A stretch of 64,000 bases of DNA, taken from NCBI RefSeq assembly GCF_013204845.1, contig NZ_JABMKY010000027.1:1-64000 (forward strand). Reading direction: 5' to 3'. The stretch is from Paenibacillus qinlingensis (GTDB taxonomy: Bacteria > Bacillota > Bacilli > Paenibacillales > NBRC-103111). The position numbers and the translations under genes were made by a program. This document shows positions 15,124-24,078 of this stretch, piece by piece. The notes under the pieces were generated by a model. The model saw only the letters and a program-made list of their open reading frames with translations. It had not been told where the DNA came from and made no database searches. Numbering within the stretch: the first letter of the stretch is position 1; each line of letters starts with the position of its first letter.

Positions 15124-16869
15124 TTAAGCCTCCAGCGGATGAACCGCCTCATGGAGCATCTGCTCCAGCTCGGCGGTATATGCCGCTGTCTGCGCTTCAC
15201 TCCAGCCGAAGCGCTCTGCCAGGAAGGCCGTCGCAGGCGCCTTCCACTGCCTTGCCCACGCGATATCGAAGAAGAGGGCGCCCGTACGGCGGATGAAGAA
15301 ATCCGCCGGCTTTACGACCATCTCGCGCTCCACCGCGTACACGAGCGCAGCGAGCACCGCGGCAGGCATGCCCAGCCGCGCGGCCTCACCCCTGTGCTGC
15401 TCCAGCAGCGCGAATACGGTGTCCACGTTGGACCCGTATCGCTGCGCGAGCAGCATCGCCTCAGGCTCGGTCAGCCCCAGCCGCAAGCCTTGGCTGACCT
15501 TGCCGCGCAAGAACGGCGCCAGCTGCGCGGAGCCGCCCACATCGCCGCCGGATATCGGCAGCGTCTTCGTACGGCTCGGCGGGAGCGCCGCCGAGACCTT
15601 ACCCTCCGCCACCAGCATGGCGGCGATCTGGTTCACGACCGACTCCGCCATTTTGCGGTAGCCGGTCAGCTTACCCCCGGCCATCGAAATGAGGCCGGAG
15701 CTAGAGATGAAGATTTCGTCGCGACGCGAAATCTCGGAAGGATCCTTGCCCTCCTGATGGATCAGCGGGCGCAGCCCGGTCCAGCTCGATTCGACGTCAG
15801 CCTCCGTCAACCCGAGGGACGGAAACATCTCATTCGCGGCACGCAGCACGTAGGCGCGATCAGCCAAAGTAATACGGGGATTCGCAATATCCCCTTTGTA
15901 GTTCGTGTCGGTCGTGCCGACATAGGTTTTGCCATCGCGTGGGATCGCAAACACCATCCGCCCGTCCGGCGTATCGAAATAGATCGCCTGCCCCAACGGA
16001 AACCGGCTCTGATCAAAAACCAAGTGCACCCCTTTGGTCAAATGCAACGTTTTGCCCTGCTTCGAACGGTCCATTTCGCGAAGGGTATCCACCCACGGCC
16101 CCGCCGCATTGACGATTTTACTCGCAAACAGCGCGTACGAAGCTGATTGATCACTCGAATCTTTCCCTTCTATGCCGCCAGAGAGCTGATCCATAACCCG
16201 CACCCCAACCAAGGTGCCATCCTTCACGATCAATTCCTCAACTTTGGCATAATTCACCGCCATCGCGCCGAGTTCCACCGCTTTTTTCATAACCTCAATC
16301 GTTAATCGCGCATCATCCGTACGATACTCCACATAGTAACCGCCGCCTCTAAGATCCTTCTTTTTGAGCAAAGGCTCGTGCTGCAAAGTCACGTCAGGGC
16401 TGAACATCTTACGCCGTTCCGAACGCTTGACCCCCGCCAAGAAATCATAAACGCGCAGCCCGAGCGAAGTAGATAACTTGCCGAACGTCCCGCCTTTATA
16501 AAAAGGCAACAGCATCCACTCCGGCGTCGTCACATGAGGGCCATTTTCATACACAATCGCCCGTTCTTTCCCGACCTCGGCTACAACCTTCACGTCCAGC
16601 TGCTTCAAATATCGCAGTCCACCATGCACCAATTTTGTCGAACGACTCGACGTCCCTGAAGCAAAGTCCTGCATCTCAATCAACGCCGTGCGAAGCCCGC
16701 GACTCTGCGCATCCAGCGCAATACCCGCGCCGGTAATCCCCCCGCCAATTACAATCACATCGAATTGTTGCTGCGCCATCGCTTCAAGCGTCTCTTTTCT
16801 TTTCAACCCGCTAAATGTTTTATCTGCTACGTTTTTATGTTGTCCAGCTTCCATTTGTCCTGTTGTCAT
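15124..16869 (-). CDS. glpD: Aerobic glycerol-3-phosphate dehydrogenase
   Basis: GlpD is a membrane-associated FAD enzyme that oxidises glycerol 3-phosphate to dihydroxyacetone phosphate and feeds electrons to quinone. The 581-residue protein has the FAD-binding GGGITGAGIALDA near residues 44-56, the family motif RGLRTALIEMQDFASGTSSRSTKLVHGGLRYL (about 60-91, read in parts) and a C-terminal alpha-helical domain from about 400. ATG 16869 follows GGGAGAGA by six bases; the upstream frame to 16962 runs through the leader hairpin and is excluded. A GlpP-type terminator leader precedes it. The 3' third is GC-rich with long antisense frames. Confidence 0.95.
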   Translation of the reverse strand: MTTGQMEAGQHKNVADKTFSGLKRKETLEAMAQQQFDVIVIGGGITGAGIALDAQSRGLRTALIEMQDFASGTSSRSTKLVHGGLRYLKQLDVKVVAEVGKERAIVYENGPHVTTPEWMLLPFYKGGTFGKLSTSLGLRVYDFLAGVKRSERRKMFSPDVTLQHEPLLKKKDLRGGGYYVEYRTDDARLTIEVMKKAVELGAMAVNYAKVEELIVKDGTLVGVRVMDQLSGGIEGKDSSDQSASYALFASKIVNAAGPWVDTLREMDRSKQGKTLHLTKGVHLVFDQSRFPLGQAIYFDTPDGRMVFAIPRDGKTYVGTTDTNYKGDIANPRITLADRAYVLRAANEMFPSLGLTEADVESSWTGLRPLIHQEGKDPSEISRRDEIFISSSGLISMAGGKLTGYRKMAESVVNQIAAMLVAEGKVSAALPPSRTKTLPISGGDVGGSAQLAPFLRGKVSQGLRLGLTEPEAMLLAQRYGSNVDTVFALLEQHRGEAARLGMPAAVLAALVYAVEREMVVKPADFFIRRTGALFFDIAWARQWKAPATAFLAERFGWSEAQTAAYTAELEQMLHEAVHPLEA

Positions 16870-16896
16870 GCGAATCTCTCCCTTTTTATGAATATG

Positions 16897-16960
16897 AAAA
16901 AACCACAACCTACCTATCACGTTTGCACGTTTAGGTCCGCTGTGGTTTCTCCTGGTCTCC
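16897..16960 (-). promoter_or_regulatory. glpD leader: antitermination box plus intrinsic terminator (GlpP target)
   Basis: On the minus strand the box GGAGACCAGGAGA (16960-16948) runs directly into a hairpin. AACCACA/TGTGGTT is at 16901-16907 and 16941-16947, with an inner ACCTA/TAGGT stem, followed by a T run. Nearly the same box and hairpin layout precedes glpP at 19142-19202. In Bacillus, GlpP bound to glycerol 3-phosphate prevents termination at such leaders. A TATACT hexamer upstream, near 16987, is a possible -10 element. Confidence 0.8.
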
Positions 16961-17004
16961 AACCGAATATGAACTTGTTAGGTGTAGTATATCACGATAT
17001 GCCT

Positions 17005-18516
17005 TTATTTAAAAGCAATTGCGGCATTTACCGCCTTTTTCCATCCGTTATATAACTTTTCTTGCAAGTCCGCTGCCATTTCCTGTTCAAAAGCCCGATC
17101 CACCTGCCACTGCGCGGCAATTTCCGCCTGATCTTGCCAGAAACCAACCGCGAGACCAGCCAAATAAGCCGCCCCTAACGCTGTCGTTTCATTGATGACC
17201 GGACGCTCAACCGTGACACCCAGCATGTCGCTTTGGAACTGCATGAGGAAGTCATTTTTCACCACACCGCCGTCAACTCGCAGCTTCGTTAGCTCAATGC
17301 CTGAATCATCTTCCATGGCTTTCAGCACGTCTTTCGTCTGATACGCAAGGGATTCTAAGGTTGCCCGGATAAAATGCTCCTTCGACGTCCCCCGTGTCAG
17401 GCCAAAAACCGCGCCCCGCACATCACTATCCCAATAAGGCGTCCCAAGCCCCACAAAGGCGGGAACCACGTACACACCCTCGGTGGACACGACTCTTTTC
17501 GCATATTCCTCGGAATCCTTCGCGGATTTGATCATGCGCAGCCCGTCTCGCAACCATTGGATCGCCGAGCCCGCCACGAAAATACTTCCCTCCAGCGCAT
17601 ACTCAACCTTCCCGTTCAATCCCCATGCAATGGTAGTCAAAAGGCCGCTGCGCGACGGAATCGCATGATTCCCTGTGTTCATCAGCATGAAGCAGCCCGT
17701 GCCATAGGTGTTTTTGGCCATCCCTTTTTCAAAACACGCCTGACCGAACAAAGCCGCCTGCTGATCGCCAGCCGCACCTGCAATCGGAATCGCCGCTCCA
17801 AAGAATAGGTTTTCCTGCGTATGCCCATACACCTCGGACGACGAACGAACCTCCGGCAGCATTGCCGCGGGAATGTCCAAATGCCCCATCAGCTCCTCGT
17901 CCCACTTCAGCTCGTGAATGTTGTAAATGAGCGTCCGCGAAGCGTTTGAATAATCGGTGACATGAGCCTTGCCACCCGTTAGCTTCCAGATGATCCAGGT
18001 ATCCATCGTGCCAAAAAGCAAATCTCCCTGCTCGGCCCTTGCCCTCGCTCCCTCGACGTGATCGAGGATCCATTTGATTTTGGTCGCCGAGAAATACGCA
18101 TCAATCAGAAGTCCCGTTCGCTCCCGAAACAGGTCGTTAAGCCCCTGCGCCTTAAGCTCTTCACAAATATCTGCCGTCTGGCGAGACTGCCATACAATCG
18201 CATGGTACACCGGCATCCCCGTATGCTTATCCCACACGACAGCCGTCTCTCGCTGGTTCGTAATCCCGATTCCCGCAATCTCCGTAGGCTGCACCTCAGA
18301 CTCGGACAATAACGTCGCGATCACGCTCTGAATCGACAGCCAAATTTCGTTCGCATCATGTTCCACCCAGCCTGGTTTCGGAAAATACTGCTTAAATTCC
18401 TGCTGAGAGGTGTGCACGATACTTCCTTTTTGATCAAATAAAATCGCTCTAGAACTCGTTGTCCCCTGATCAAGGGAAAGGATATATGAGGGCTTGGATC
18501 CCGTTGTTGTCATCAT
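17005..18516 (-). CDS. glpK: Glycerol kinase
   Basis: GlpK phosphorylates glycerol with ATP to glycerol 3-phosphate. The 503-residue FGGY-family protein shows the N-terminal DQGTTSSRAILFD (residues about 16-28), SNASRTLIYNIHELKWDEEL, the C-terminal VDGGVVKNDFLMQFQSDMLGV and TTALGAAYLAGLAVGFW. ATG 18516 follows AAGGAGG by eight bases. The start overlaps the glpP stop by four bases (ATGA), indicating translational coupling in a glpP-glpK operon. No glpF gene for the glycerol facilitator is present in the window. Confidence 0.96.
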   Translation of the reverse strand: MMTTTGSKPSYILSLDQGTTSSRAILFDQKGSIVHTSQQEFKQYFPKPGWVEHDANEIWLSIQSVIATLLSESEVQPTEIAGIGITNQRETAVVWDKHTGMPVYHAIVWQSRQTADICEELKAQGLNDLFRERTGLLIDAYFSATKIKWILDHVEGARARAEQGDLLFGTMDTWIIWKLTGGKAHVTDYSNASRTLIYNIHELKWDEELMGHLDIPAAMLPEVRSSSEVYGHTQENLFFGAAIPIAGAAGDQQAALFGQACFEKGMAKNTYGTGCFMLMNTGNHAIPSRSGLLTTIAWGLNGKVEYALEGSIFVAGSAIQWLRDGLRMIKSAKDSEEYAKRVVSTEGVYVVPAFVGLGTPYWDSDVRGAVFGLTRGTSKEHFIRATLESLAYQTKDVLKAMEDDSGIELTKLRVDGGVVKNDFLMQFQSDMLGVTVERPVINETTALGAAYLAGLAVGFWQDQAEIAAQWQVDRAFEQEMAADLQEKLYNGWKKAVNAAIAFK

Positions 18517-19091
18517 TGATTATGCCTCCTTGTTACGCCATCGTAATGCTTCCAAAGCTCGTGGTTCGAGGTCGTCACCGCCGTTGCACCTGCCGCAAGC
18601 GCCCCCTCCACATCATCAATGGAACGGATCAGTCCGCCTGCAAAAATCGGAATACCCGAACGCTCCTTCACCTCTTTGATAATGTGCGGAATGACACCTG
18701 GCATCACCTCGATGTAATCCGGCTGCGTACGTTCGAGCAGGGTGTAACTTTTGTCCAGCGCCGAGCTATCCAGCAGAAAAAGCCGTTGAATCGCGAGCAA
18801 GCCATTCTGTCTTGTCTTCGTAATCACATTGCCACGTGTCGATATGATACCCGCAGGGCGAATGCTTTGGCATAGAAATTCAGCTGCGAACTCGTCGTTT
18901 TTCAGTCCCTCGATGAGATCCGCATGAAGCAGCATCTTTTTCCCATGGGCTCGGCCTAGGTCGACAATGCTTTTGAGCTGGCCAATATGACTGTCGAGCA
19001 GCACGATATACGTGTAAGACGACTTCATGAGCTTCTCTAAATCCTTCATCTTACGGATGGCTGGTAAAATACACTGATCCTGCAGCGACAT
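18513..19091 (-). CDS. glpP: Glycerol uptake operon antiterminator
   Basis: GlpP is a small TIM-barrel-like RNA-binding protein that, with glycerol 3-phosphate, prevents termination in glp leaders. The 192-residue length equals that of Bacillus GlpP. MSLQDQCILPAIRKMKDLEK matches the family start, and GVIPHIIKEVKERSGIPIFAGGLI and AAGATAVTTSNHELW are the conserved C-terminal motifs. ATG 19091 follows GAGGTGA by six bases; a TTG at 19139 would add unmatched residues. Its own mRNA carries the same leader as glpD, so autoregulation is likely. Confidence 0.95.
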   Translation of the reverse strand: MSLQDQCILPAIRKMKDLEKLMKSSYTYIVLLDSHIGQLKSIVDLGRAHGKKMLLHADLIEGLKNDEFAAEFLCQSIRPAGIISTRGNVITKTRQNGLLAIQRLFLLDSSALDKSYTLLERTQPDYIEVMPGVIPHIIKEVKERSGIPIFAGGLIRSIDDVEGALAAGATAVTTSNHELWKHYDGVTRRHNQ

Positions 19092-19141
19092 GCGCTTCAC
19101 CTCGATTTTCTGAACTTCTGGACATGACCGCCATGACAAAA

Positions 19142-19202
19142 AGACTCACCAAGATTTGCCTCCAATATTCAAAGGGCAATCCGAGTGAGTCTCCTGTTCT
19201 CC
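19142..19202 (-). promoter_or_regulatory. glpP-glpK leader: antitermination box plus terminator hairpin
   Basis: On the minus strand GGAGAACAGGAGAC (19202-19189) is followed by a GACTCAC/GTGAGTC stem (19143-19149 with 19185-19191) and a run of T. The box differs by one base from GGAGACCAGGAGA of the glpD leader, supporting a shared GlpP binding element. Confidence 0.75.
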
Positions 19203-19279
19203 GTCACATGTTATTAACTTATCTGTATTTTACTCAAAGGAGGGACGCCATGTCAATGGTCGATGGCTGGACCCTGCGC

Positions 19280-21280
19280 TTAATTAGATAGGGCCTTTCG
19301 TACAGCCAAAATATATTTTGACTGATCGAGCGGATTAACGCCGCGCCGTTTGCGCTCTGCATGGACATCTGTCGGACTTGGCTGATACCCTGCAAAAGAG
19401 GACGTAATCACGCCGCGCCCGCCCGACATTGCGCTAAGCTTCACGGGATATTCAAGCGACGTCGCTACTGGCAGCCGCCCCTCTAGGACGAACCGGCCAC
19501 CCGCGATGCTTGGCGCATCAAAGGTTGCCCTCATTTGCACAAGATCGCTAAGTACCTTGCCGCCGAACTCTTCTGGCACGGTAATACGCACCTGCAGCAT
19601 CGGCTCCAGCAGCGTCGTGCCTGTCTGTGCGAGACCTTGCATAATGCCCATCGGCGTCGCAACCGCAAAATCTAGCGGGTGCGTGTGCCACACGTGATGC
19701 TCACCCTCTAGAAGAGTCACCTTCACATCGGTGACTTCCCAACCGAGCAGCCCCTGCTGCAGCGCCTCCGGCACGCGGCGCGCAACTTCGTTCTGGTACT
19801 GTACGAGCAGCTGCTCGCCGCGTACCTGTGACTCATACACGAGCCCGCTGCCTGGCGCACCCGGCTCGATGCGAAACCGTAAGATCGCCCAGCACGGCTT
19901 GGGCATCGTATAAGCTATAAAGCCTTCGCCTACTTGTGAAGGCGTTTCTTTATAAATAACTGAAGGTTGATCGAACCTTACCGCGAGGCCGAAGCGCGAG
20001 CTCAAGAGACTCGTCAGAATCTCGAGCTGGATCGCGCCCATGACCTTGACGTGCAGCTCGCGCTCATCTTGCAGCCACTGCAGGTCGAGCAGCGGATCTT
20101 CGTCCGTGAGCTCCTGCAGCGCGGCGACGAGCGCCGGATACTGCGCCTCGCTCGCGGCGTGCACCTGCACGGTCAGCAGCGGCACCGCCATGCGCGGCGC
20201 AGGCGGCACGCTGTCCGGCCGGCCGAGCACATCGCCGATCCGAACCTGCGTCAAGCCGCAGACGGCCGCGATGTCGCCCGCCGCCACCACGCCTAGATCC
20301 TCGGCTTTGCGCCCGTCGATGCGGCGAATCTGGGTCACCTTCTCCTCCACGCCTTGCGTGGCATTGACGACGGTGTCCCGGTTACGCATCGTCCCCTCGT
20401 AGAGGCGGACGTACGCCATGCGCCCCATGGTCTTGTCGCGCTCGACCTTGAAGACCACAGCCGACAGCGGCTGCTCTGCGTCGCCGCGCGGCTCAGGCAA
20501 GTAATCGAGGATCGCTGCGAGCAGTTCCTCGATACCTATTGCTTTGCTGGAGGCTCCGACCAGCAAAGGGAAAGCCTCACCCTGCCGCGCGTAACGCTGC
20601 AGGGCTACCTTGACCTCGTGCGCCGCGATGGGCGCACCTTCAATGTAGCTCGTGAGCAGCGGCTCATCGAGCTCGGAGAGCTTTTCGACCGCGGCTGCGA
20701 GGTCGAATCCATGGAGCGCGCCGACTGCGGGCGGCGCGTCATCCAGTACGTTCCGCGCGCCGCGGAACGTGTCCTCAAGGCCCAGCGGTGCATAGATTGG
20801 CACCGCCATCCCCGTAAGCTGCTTATGAATCTCTTGCAGGACGCGTTCGGGGTCAGCCCCGACACGGTCCAATTTATTCATATATAGCAGCGTTGGGATT
20901 TTAAGCGCTTGCAGCGCATGCCAAATCATTTCTGTCTGCGACTGTACGCCCTCCACCGCAGAAATAATGAGAATCGCTCCATCCATCACGCGTAAGGAGC
21001 GCTCTACCTCCGACAAGAAATCGACGTGACCTGGCGTATCCACCAGATTGATCCATGTATTTTGCCACACTAGACTTGTCGTTGCACTCCGAACCGAAAT
21101 TCCCCGCTCACGCTCCACGTCCAGAGAATCCGTCTGTGCCGTCCCGCTATCTACACTGCCTAGTGCGCGAATACGCCCGCTTAGATATAGCAAATGCTCC
21201 GTAGTTGTCGTTTTCCCCGCATCCACGTGCGCAAAAATCCCCACGTTTCTTCTCGATCTTATGTCTTTAACATCCGTCAT
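19280..21280 (-). CDS. TetM/EF-G-like ribosomal protection GTPase
   Basis: A 666-residue translational GTPase of the tetracycline ribosomal-protection family. G1 is AHVDAGKTT near residues 14-22, DTPGHVDFLSEVERSLRVMDGA near 78-99 and G4 NKLD near 132-135. EF-G-like domains II-V follow, and the C-terminal GRGVITSSFAGYQPSP is equivalent to the TetM/TetO end. Such proteins dislodge tetracycline from the ribosome, though many chromosomal homologues in soil Firmicutes are untested. The start is uncertain: ATG 21280 has AAGGGG eleven bases upstream and ATG 21307 is a weaker alternative. It is monocistronic, divergent from the glycosylase gene. Confidence 0.8.
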   Translation of the reverse strand: MTDVKDIRSRRNVGIFAHVDAGKTTTTEHLLYLSGRIRALGSVDSGTAQTDSLDVERERGISVRSATTSLVWQNTWINLVDTPGHVDFLSEVERSLRVMDGAILIISAVEGVQSQTEMIWHALQALKIPTLLYMNKLDRVGADPERVLQEIHKQLTGMAVPIYAPLGLEDTFRGARNVLDDAPPAVGALHGFDLAAAVEKLSELDEPLLTSYIEGAPIAAHEVKVALQRYARQGEAFPLLVGASSKAIGIEELLAAILDYLPEPRGDAEQPLSAVVFKVERDKTMGRMAYVRLYEGTMRNRDTVVNATQGVEEKVTQIRRIDGRKAEDLGVVAAGDIAAVCGLTQVRIGDVLGRPDSVPPAPRMAVPLLTVQVHAASEAQYPALVAALQELTDEDPLLDLQWLQDERELHVKVMGAIQLEILTSLLSSRFGLAVRFDQPSVIYKETPSQVGEGFIAYTMPKPCWAILRFRIEPGAPGSGLVYESQVRGEQLLVQYQNEVARRVPEALQQGLLGWEVTDVKVTLLEGEHHVWHTHPLDFAVATPMGIMQGLAQTGTTLLEPMLQVRITVPEEFGGKVLSDLVQMRATFDAPSIAGGRFVLEGRLPVATSLEYPVKLSAMSGGRGVITSSFAGYQPSPTDVHAERKRRGVNPLDQSKYILAVRKALSN

Positions 21281-21430
21281 GCTGTTCCGTACCCCTTTGG
21301 CTTTCATTCTTTCTTCTATTATACTCAAAGAGAGTTCGTTTGGATAAGCCTGCCAATCCACTCTTTCTGCGTAAAGATTTAAGGAGAATGTGCCGCCGTT
21401 TGGAAATGATTTTGCTGAGGAGGAATTGTC

Positions 21431-22117
21431 ATGCACCCGCCCGCTGTGCCAACTACAACCATTCAACTTCATAACCAGCACCCTGCCATCATCGCGCTAT
21501 CTCAAGCTGACCCGAAATTAGCAAGGTTGATCGAGCTCATCGGTGAACTCACACTTACACCGAGCTTTCGCCCCTATGAGTCTCTCGTCATGTCGATTAT
21601 TTCCCAACAACTATCAGCTAAAGCTGCATTAACGATCAAAACGAGGGTTAAACAGCTCATCCCCGCCATTACGCCAGAGGATGTTCTAGCCACGGATGAG
21701 GAAGCCATCCGCCAATGCGGAGTCTCTTATCCCAAAATCCGCTACATCCGCGACCTTAGCACCAAGGTACTCAGCGGTGAAGTCATGTTGGACCAGCTCC
21801 AAGATGTAGATACCACAGACCTACTGAAGCAGCTAACGAGTGTCAAAGGCATCGGCGTCTGGACTGCTGAAATGTTTCTCCTCTTCACCTTAGGCCGACC
21901 CGACATTCTATCGCTCGGCGATGCTGGTTTGCAGCGTGCAGCCCGCTGGCTGCATGGGCTTCCCGAGCGCCCCGACAAAAACTACTTAGGCGTCGCCGCC
22001 GAAGGCTGGGCTCCTTATCGCAGCTATGGTTCGCTTTATTTATGGCGCGCCATTGACACGGGACTTGTTGATTCCGGCCTGCCGGTGGAAGCATGTGAGA
22101 AGCCGATGCAGGCTTAG
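21431..22117 (+). CDS. DNA-3-methyladenine glycosylase (AlkA-type, HhH-GPD)
   Basis: This 228-residue base-excision-repair enzyme flips out and removes alkylated purines. SIISQQLSAKAALTI is near residues 56-70. The helix-hairpin-helix LTSVKGIGVWTAEMFLLFTLGRPD is near 136-159, with the catalytic aspartate in LSLGDAGLQRAARW near 164. The length fits short AlkA-like enzymes without the N-terminal domain. GAGGAGG precedes ATG 21431. It is divergent from the TetM-like gene and followed by intergenic phrase family 2. Confidence 0.88.
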   Translation: MHPPAVPTTTIQLHNQHPAIIALSQADPKLARLIELIGELTLTPSFRPYESLVMSIISQQLSAKAALTIKTRVKQLIPAITPEDVLATDEEAIRQCGVSYPKIRYIRDLSTKVLSGEVMLDQLQDVDTTDLLKQLTSVKGIGVWTAEMFLLFTLGRPDILSLGDAGLQRAARWLHGLPERPDKNYLGVAAEGWAPYRSYGSLYLWRAIDTGLVDSGLPVEACEKPMQA

Positions 22118-22184
22118 TGAAACTCAACACCTGCTGCCGAATGAGCAGGAACTTCATTTCCGACCGATTACGGCATCTTCAGGA

Positions 22185-22375
22185 AAATAGGCAAGCTAAC
22201 TTTGCTTATTCCGTCTGCCATGAGCAATCTCTACTAATAAGACCTCAAATCGTGCTTATTCTGCGCCTATCCATAAATTTCGGGCGCGTTTGTGACAAAT
22301 AAGCACGCTAACCTTGCTTATTTGCATCCCTACAAGGGATTTTAGACAATTAAGCACTTTTTGATGGCTTATTCG
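22185..22375. repeat. Intergenic phrase family 2
   Basis: Four copies of a 25-27-bp imperfect inverted repeat lie near 22185-22211, 22236-22261, 22300-22323 and 22348-22373. The arms read AATAAGCA and TGCTTATT. Spacing between copies is about 50-65 bases. They fill the gap between the convergent glycosylase and TetR genes. The rest of 22376-22608 contains no recognisable gene. Confidence 0.7.
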
Positions 22376-22608
22376 GTACATAAACTGTGGTTCGGGGGAG
22401 TAACGCGGCCAAAACTCGCCTCCCCAGCCTCTCCAAGACCCCTACACGCAAAAAAGCGCAAGCAGTCCAACAGGACACACTCGCACTCACATTAACCCTC
22501 ACCAACTCGCATTTGCTTACTGCAAATTGTTAACATTAGCTACTTTAACTACACTTCTCACTCTACTTCAATCGCCTAAATCAGCTACCTCAACCTCAAC
22601 CTCTATCT

Positions 22609-23172
22609 CTACCTCACGCGCAGCCCCCGCAAATACGTCTGCAACAATCGCCGCAAACTCTCATCCCGATCTAGCCCCATACGGAAGCCATTCCGATGCT
22701 CGAGTGAGGCGAATCCATGCACCATGCTCCGAAAACCGCGCACCACGTGCAGCGCATCCTCCTCACTGAGTCCGTAAGGTGCAAGGATGCGCAACAGGAA
22801 GCTCACAACACCAGCACCGACCTCTTTCAGCTCGGGATCTTCATAATCGGGCAACGCCGAGATCGCTTCGTACAAACCTGGCTGCTTCCGAGCGAAATCC
22901 ACATATGCCATGCCCGCAGCCAACAAGGCTTCATCCTCTGCTTTACCAATCACGGCTTCGACCATCGCTTCTTTCACGAGGAGAAGGCCACGCTTAGAAA
23001 GCTGTTTTCGCAGATCAGGCAAGCCCTTGATATGATTGTAAAGGGAAGGTGTTTTGATAGTTAATTTAGTCGCTAGCGCAGCAAGCGAAAGCTGCTCAAT
23101 CCCTTGTTGATCTGCGAGATCTATCGCCGCCTGCAGGACCGTTTCTGCATCTAATCCTTGTCGAGTAGCCAT
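22609..23172 (-). CDS. TetR-family transcriptional regulator (WHG-type C-terminus)
   Basis: A 187-residue repressor. The N-terminal TetR HTH spans residues 8-52 (VLQAAIDLADQQGIEQLSLAALA, then TPSLYNHIKG). The C-terminal ligand domain has YVDFARKQPGLYEAI and VVRGFRSMVHGFASLE, the pattern of the TetR_C_33/WHG group. It begins 22 bases downstream of the metallo-hydrolase gene and is probably cotranscribed with it, suggesting it controls that operon. The ligand is unknown. Confidence 0.85.
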   Translation of the reverse strand: MATRQGLDAETVLQAAIDLADQQGIEQLSLAALATKLTIKTPSLYNHIKGLPDLRKQLSKRGLLLVKEAMVEAVIGKAEDEALLAAGMAYVDFARKQPGLYEAISALPDYEDPELKEVGAGVVSFLLRILAPYGLSEEDALHVVRGFRSMVHGFASLEHRNGFRMGLDRDESLRRLLQTYLRGLRVR

Positions 23173-23193
23173 GATATGCTCCTTTTTACTAAA

Positions 23194-23919
23194 TTAAATT
23201 GTCGCTGATGCGCCTTGAAATTTCGCTGTTGCTTCTTCCAGTGCTGCGTCCAGCACCACTCCTGGCTGCTCAATCATGCGTCCATGTCCGATTGCCAATA
23301 AGCTTGGCGCTAGCTCCCTCAATCTGCGCCCACTCGCTAAGGAAGCTTCCTTACTCCACGTCGCCATCGCTGGAAACGGGAACTTCCATTTGACCACACC
23401 GGATACCGCTACTCCGCCTCGCACTTGGAAAGCATCCCCGGCGATCAACGCACGACTCCGCACATCGAGGAAAGCCATGGAACCAGGGGTATGGCCAGGT
23501 GCAGCATAGGCTTGCAACGAACCAATCCGATCCCCGTCTGCCAATAGTACATCAGGTTTCGTCTGAATCCCTTTGGGGATGCCGCCTTTAATCGGCGTTT
23601 GAAGCTCATCTGCCTCCAGCTCCACGTTGCCTGCCAACAGCTTCGCATCCCTTCTGGAGATGTAAACTTGTGCATGAGGCAATTCTTTCTTCAAACCGTC
23701 CAATGCACCAATATGATCGCCATGGGCATGTGTTAGAACGATACGTGTAATTGGCTTTCCAATTTGCTTCGCCGCCTGCAAAATACCTTTCACACTAAAG
23801 GGTAACGCGGCATCAATCAAGGTTAATTCGGATTCTTCCTCCACCAAGTAACAATTCACTGGAAAAAACCTCGGCATAAAAGCCAGCTGATATAGATATC
23901 CGATTCGCGTTATTTTCAT
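23194..23919 (-). CDS. MBL-fold metallo-hydrolase
   Basis: A 241-residue metallo-beta-lactamase-fold hydrolase. The metal-binding motif THAHGDHIG is near residues 61-69, a further histidine in APGHTPGSM near 140, DAFQVRGG near 163 and the last histidine in AIGHGRMIEQPG near 209. Members include lactonases, glyoxalase II and other hydrolases; the substrate is unknown. ATG 23919 follows AGGAGG by eight bases; an upstream TTG would overlap that site. It is first in a two-gene operon with a TetR regulator. Confidence 0.85.
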   Translation of the reverse strand: MKITRIGYLYQLAFMPRFFPVNCYLVEEESELTLIDAALPFSVKGILQAAKQIGKPITRIVLTHAHGDHIGALDGLKKELPHAQVYISRRDAKLLAGNVELEADELQTPIKGGIPKGIQTKPDVLLADGDRIGSLQAYAAPGHTPGSMAFLDVRSRALIAGDAFQVRGGVAVSGVVKWKFPFPAMATWSKEASLASGRRLRELAPSLLAIGHGRMIEQPGVVLDAALEEATAKFQGASATI

Positions 23920-24078
23920 GTTCAACGCCTCCTGTTAACTATTTATATTAGTATAATAACTAATGTCATTAGTTTTGTAAATAGGCTTATTGCATTTGTC
24001 TGAGTGTTCTTTATTAGACTGTGGTAAAATAGTTCTCATATTTGTCCTACAGTCCATATAAGTGAGTGAGGTTACTTC

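Noticed and set aside
15139..16146. Plus-strand frame of 335 codons antisense to glpD
   Set aside because: It is a shadow of the GC-rich third codon positions of glpD: very Arg/His-rich, without recognisable motifs or a ribosome binding site.
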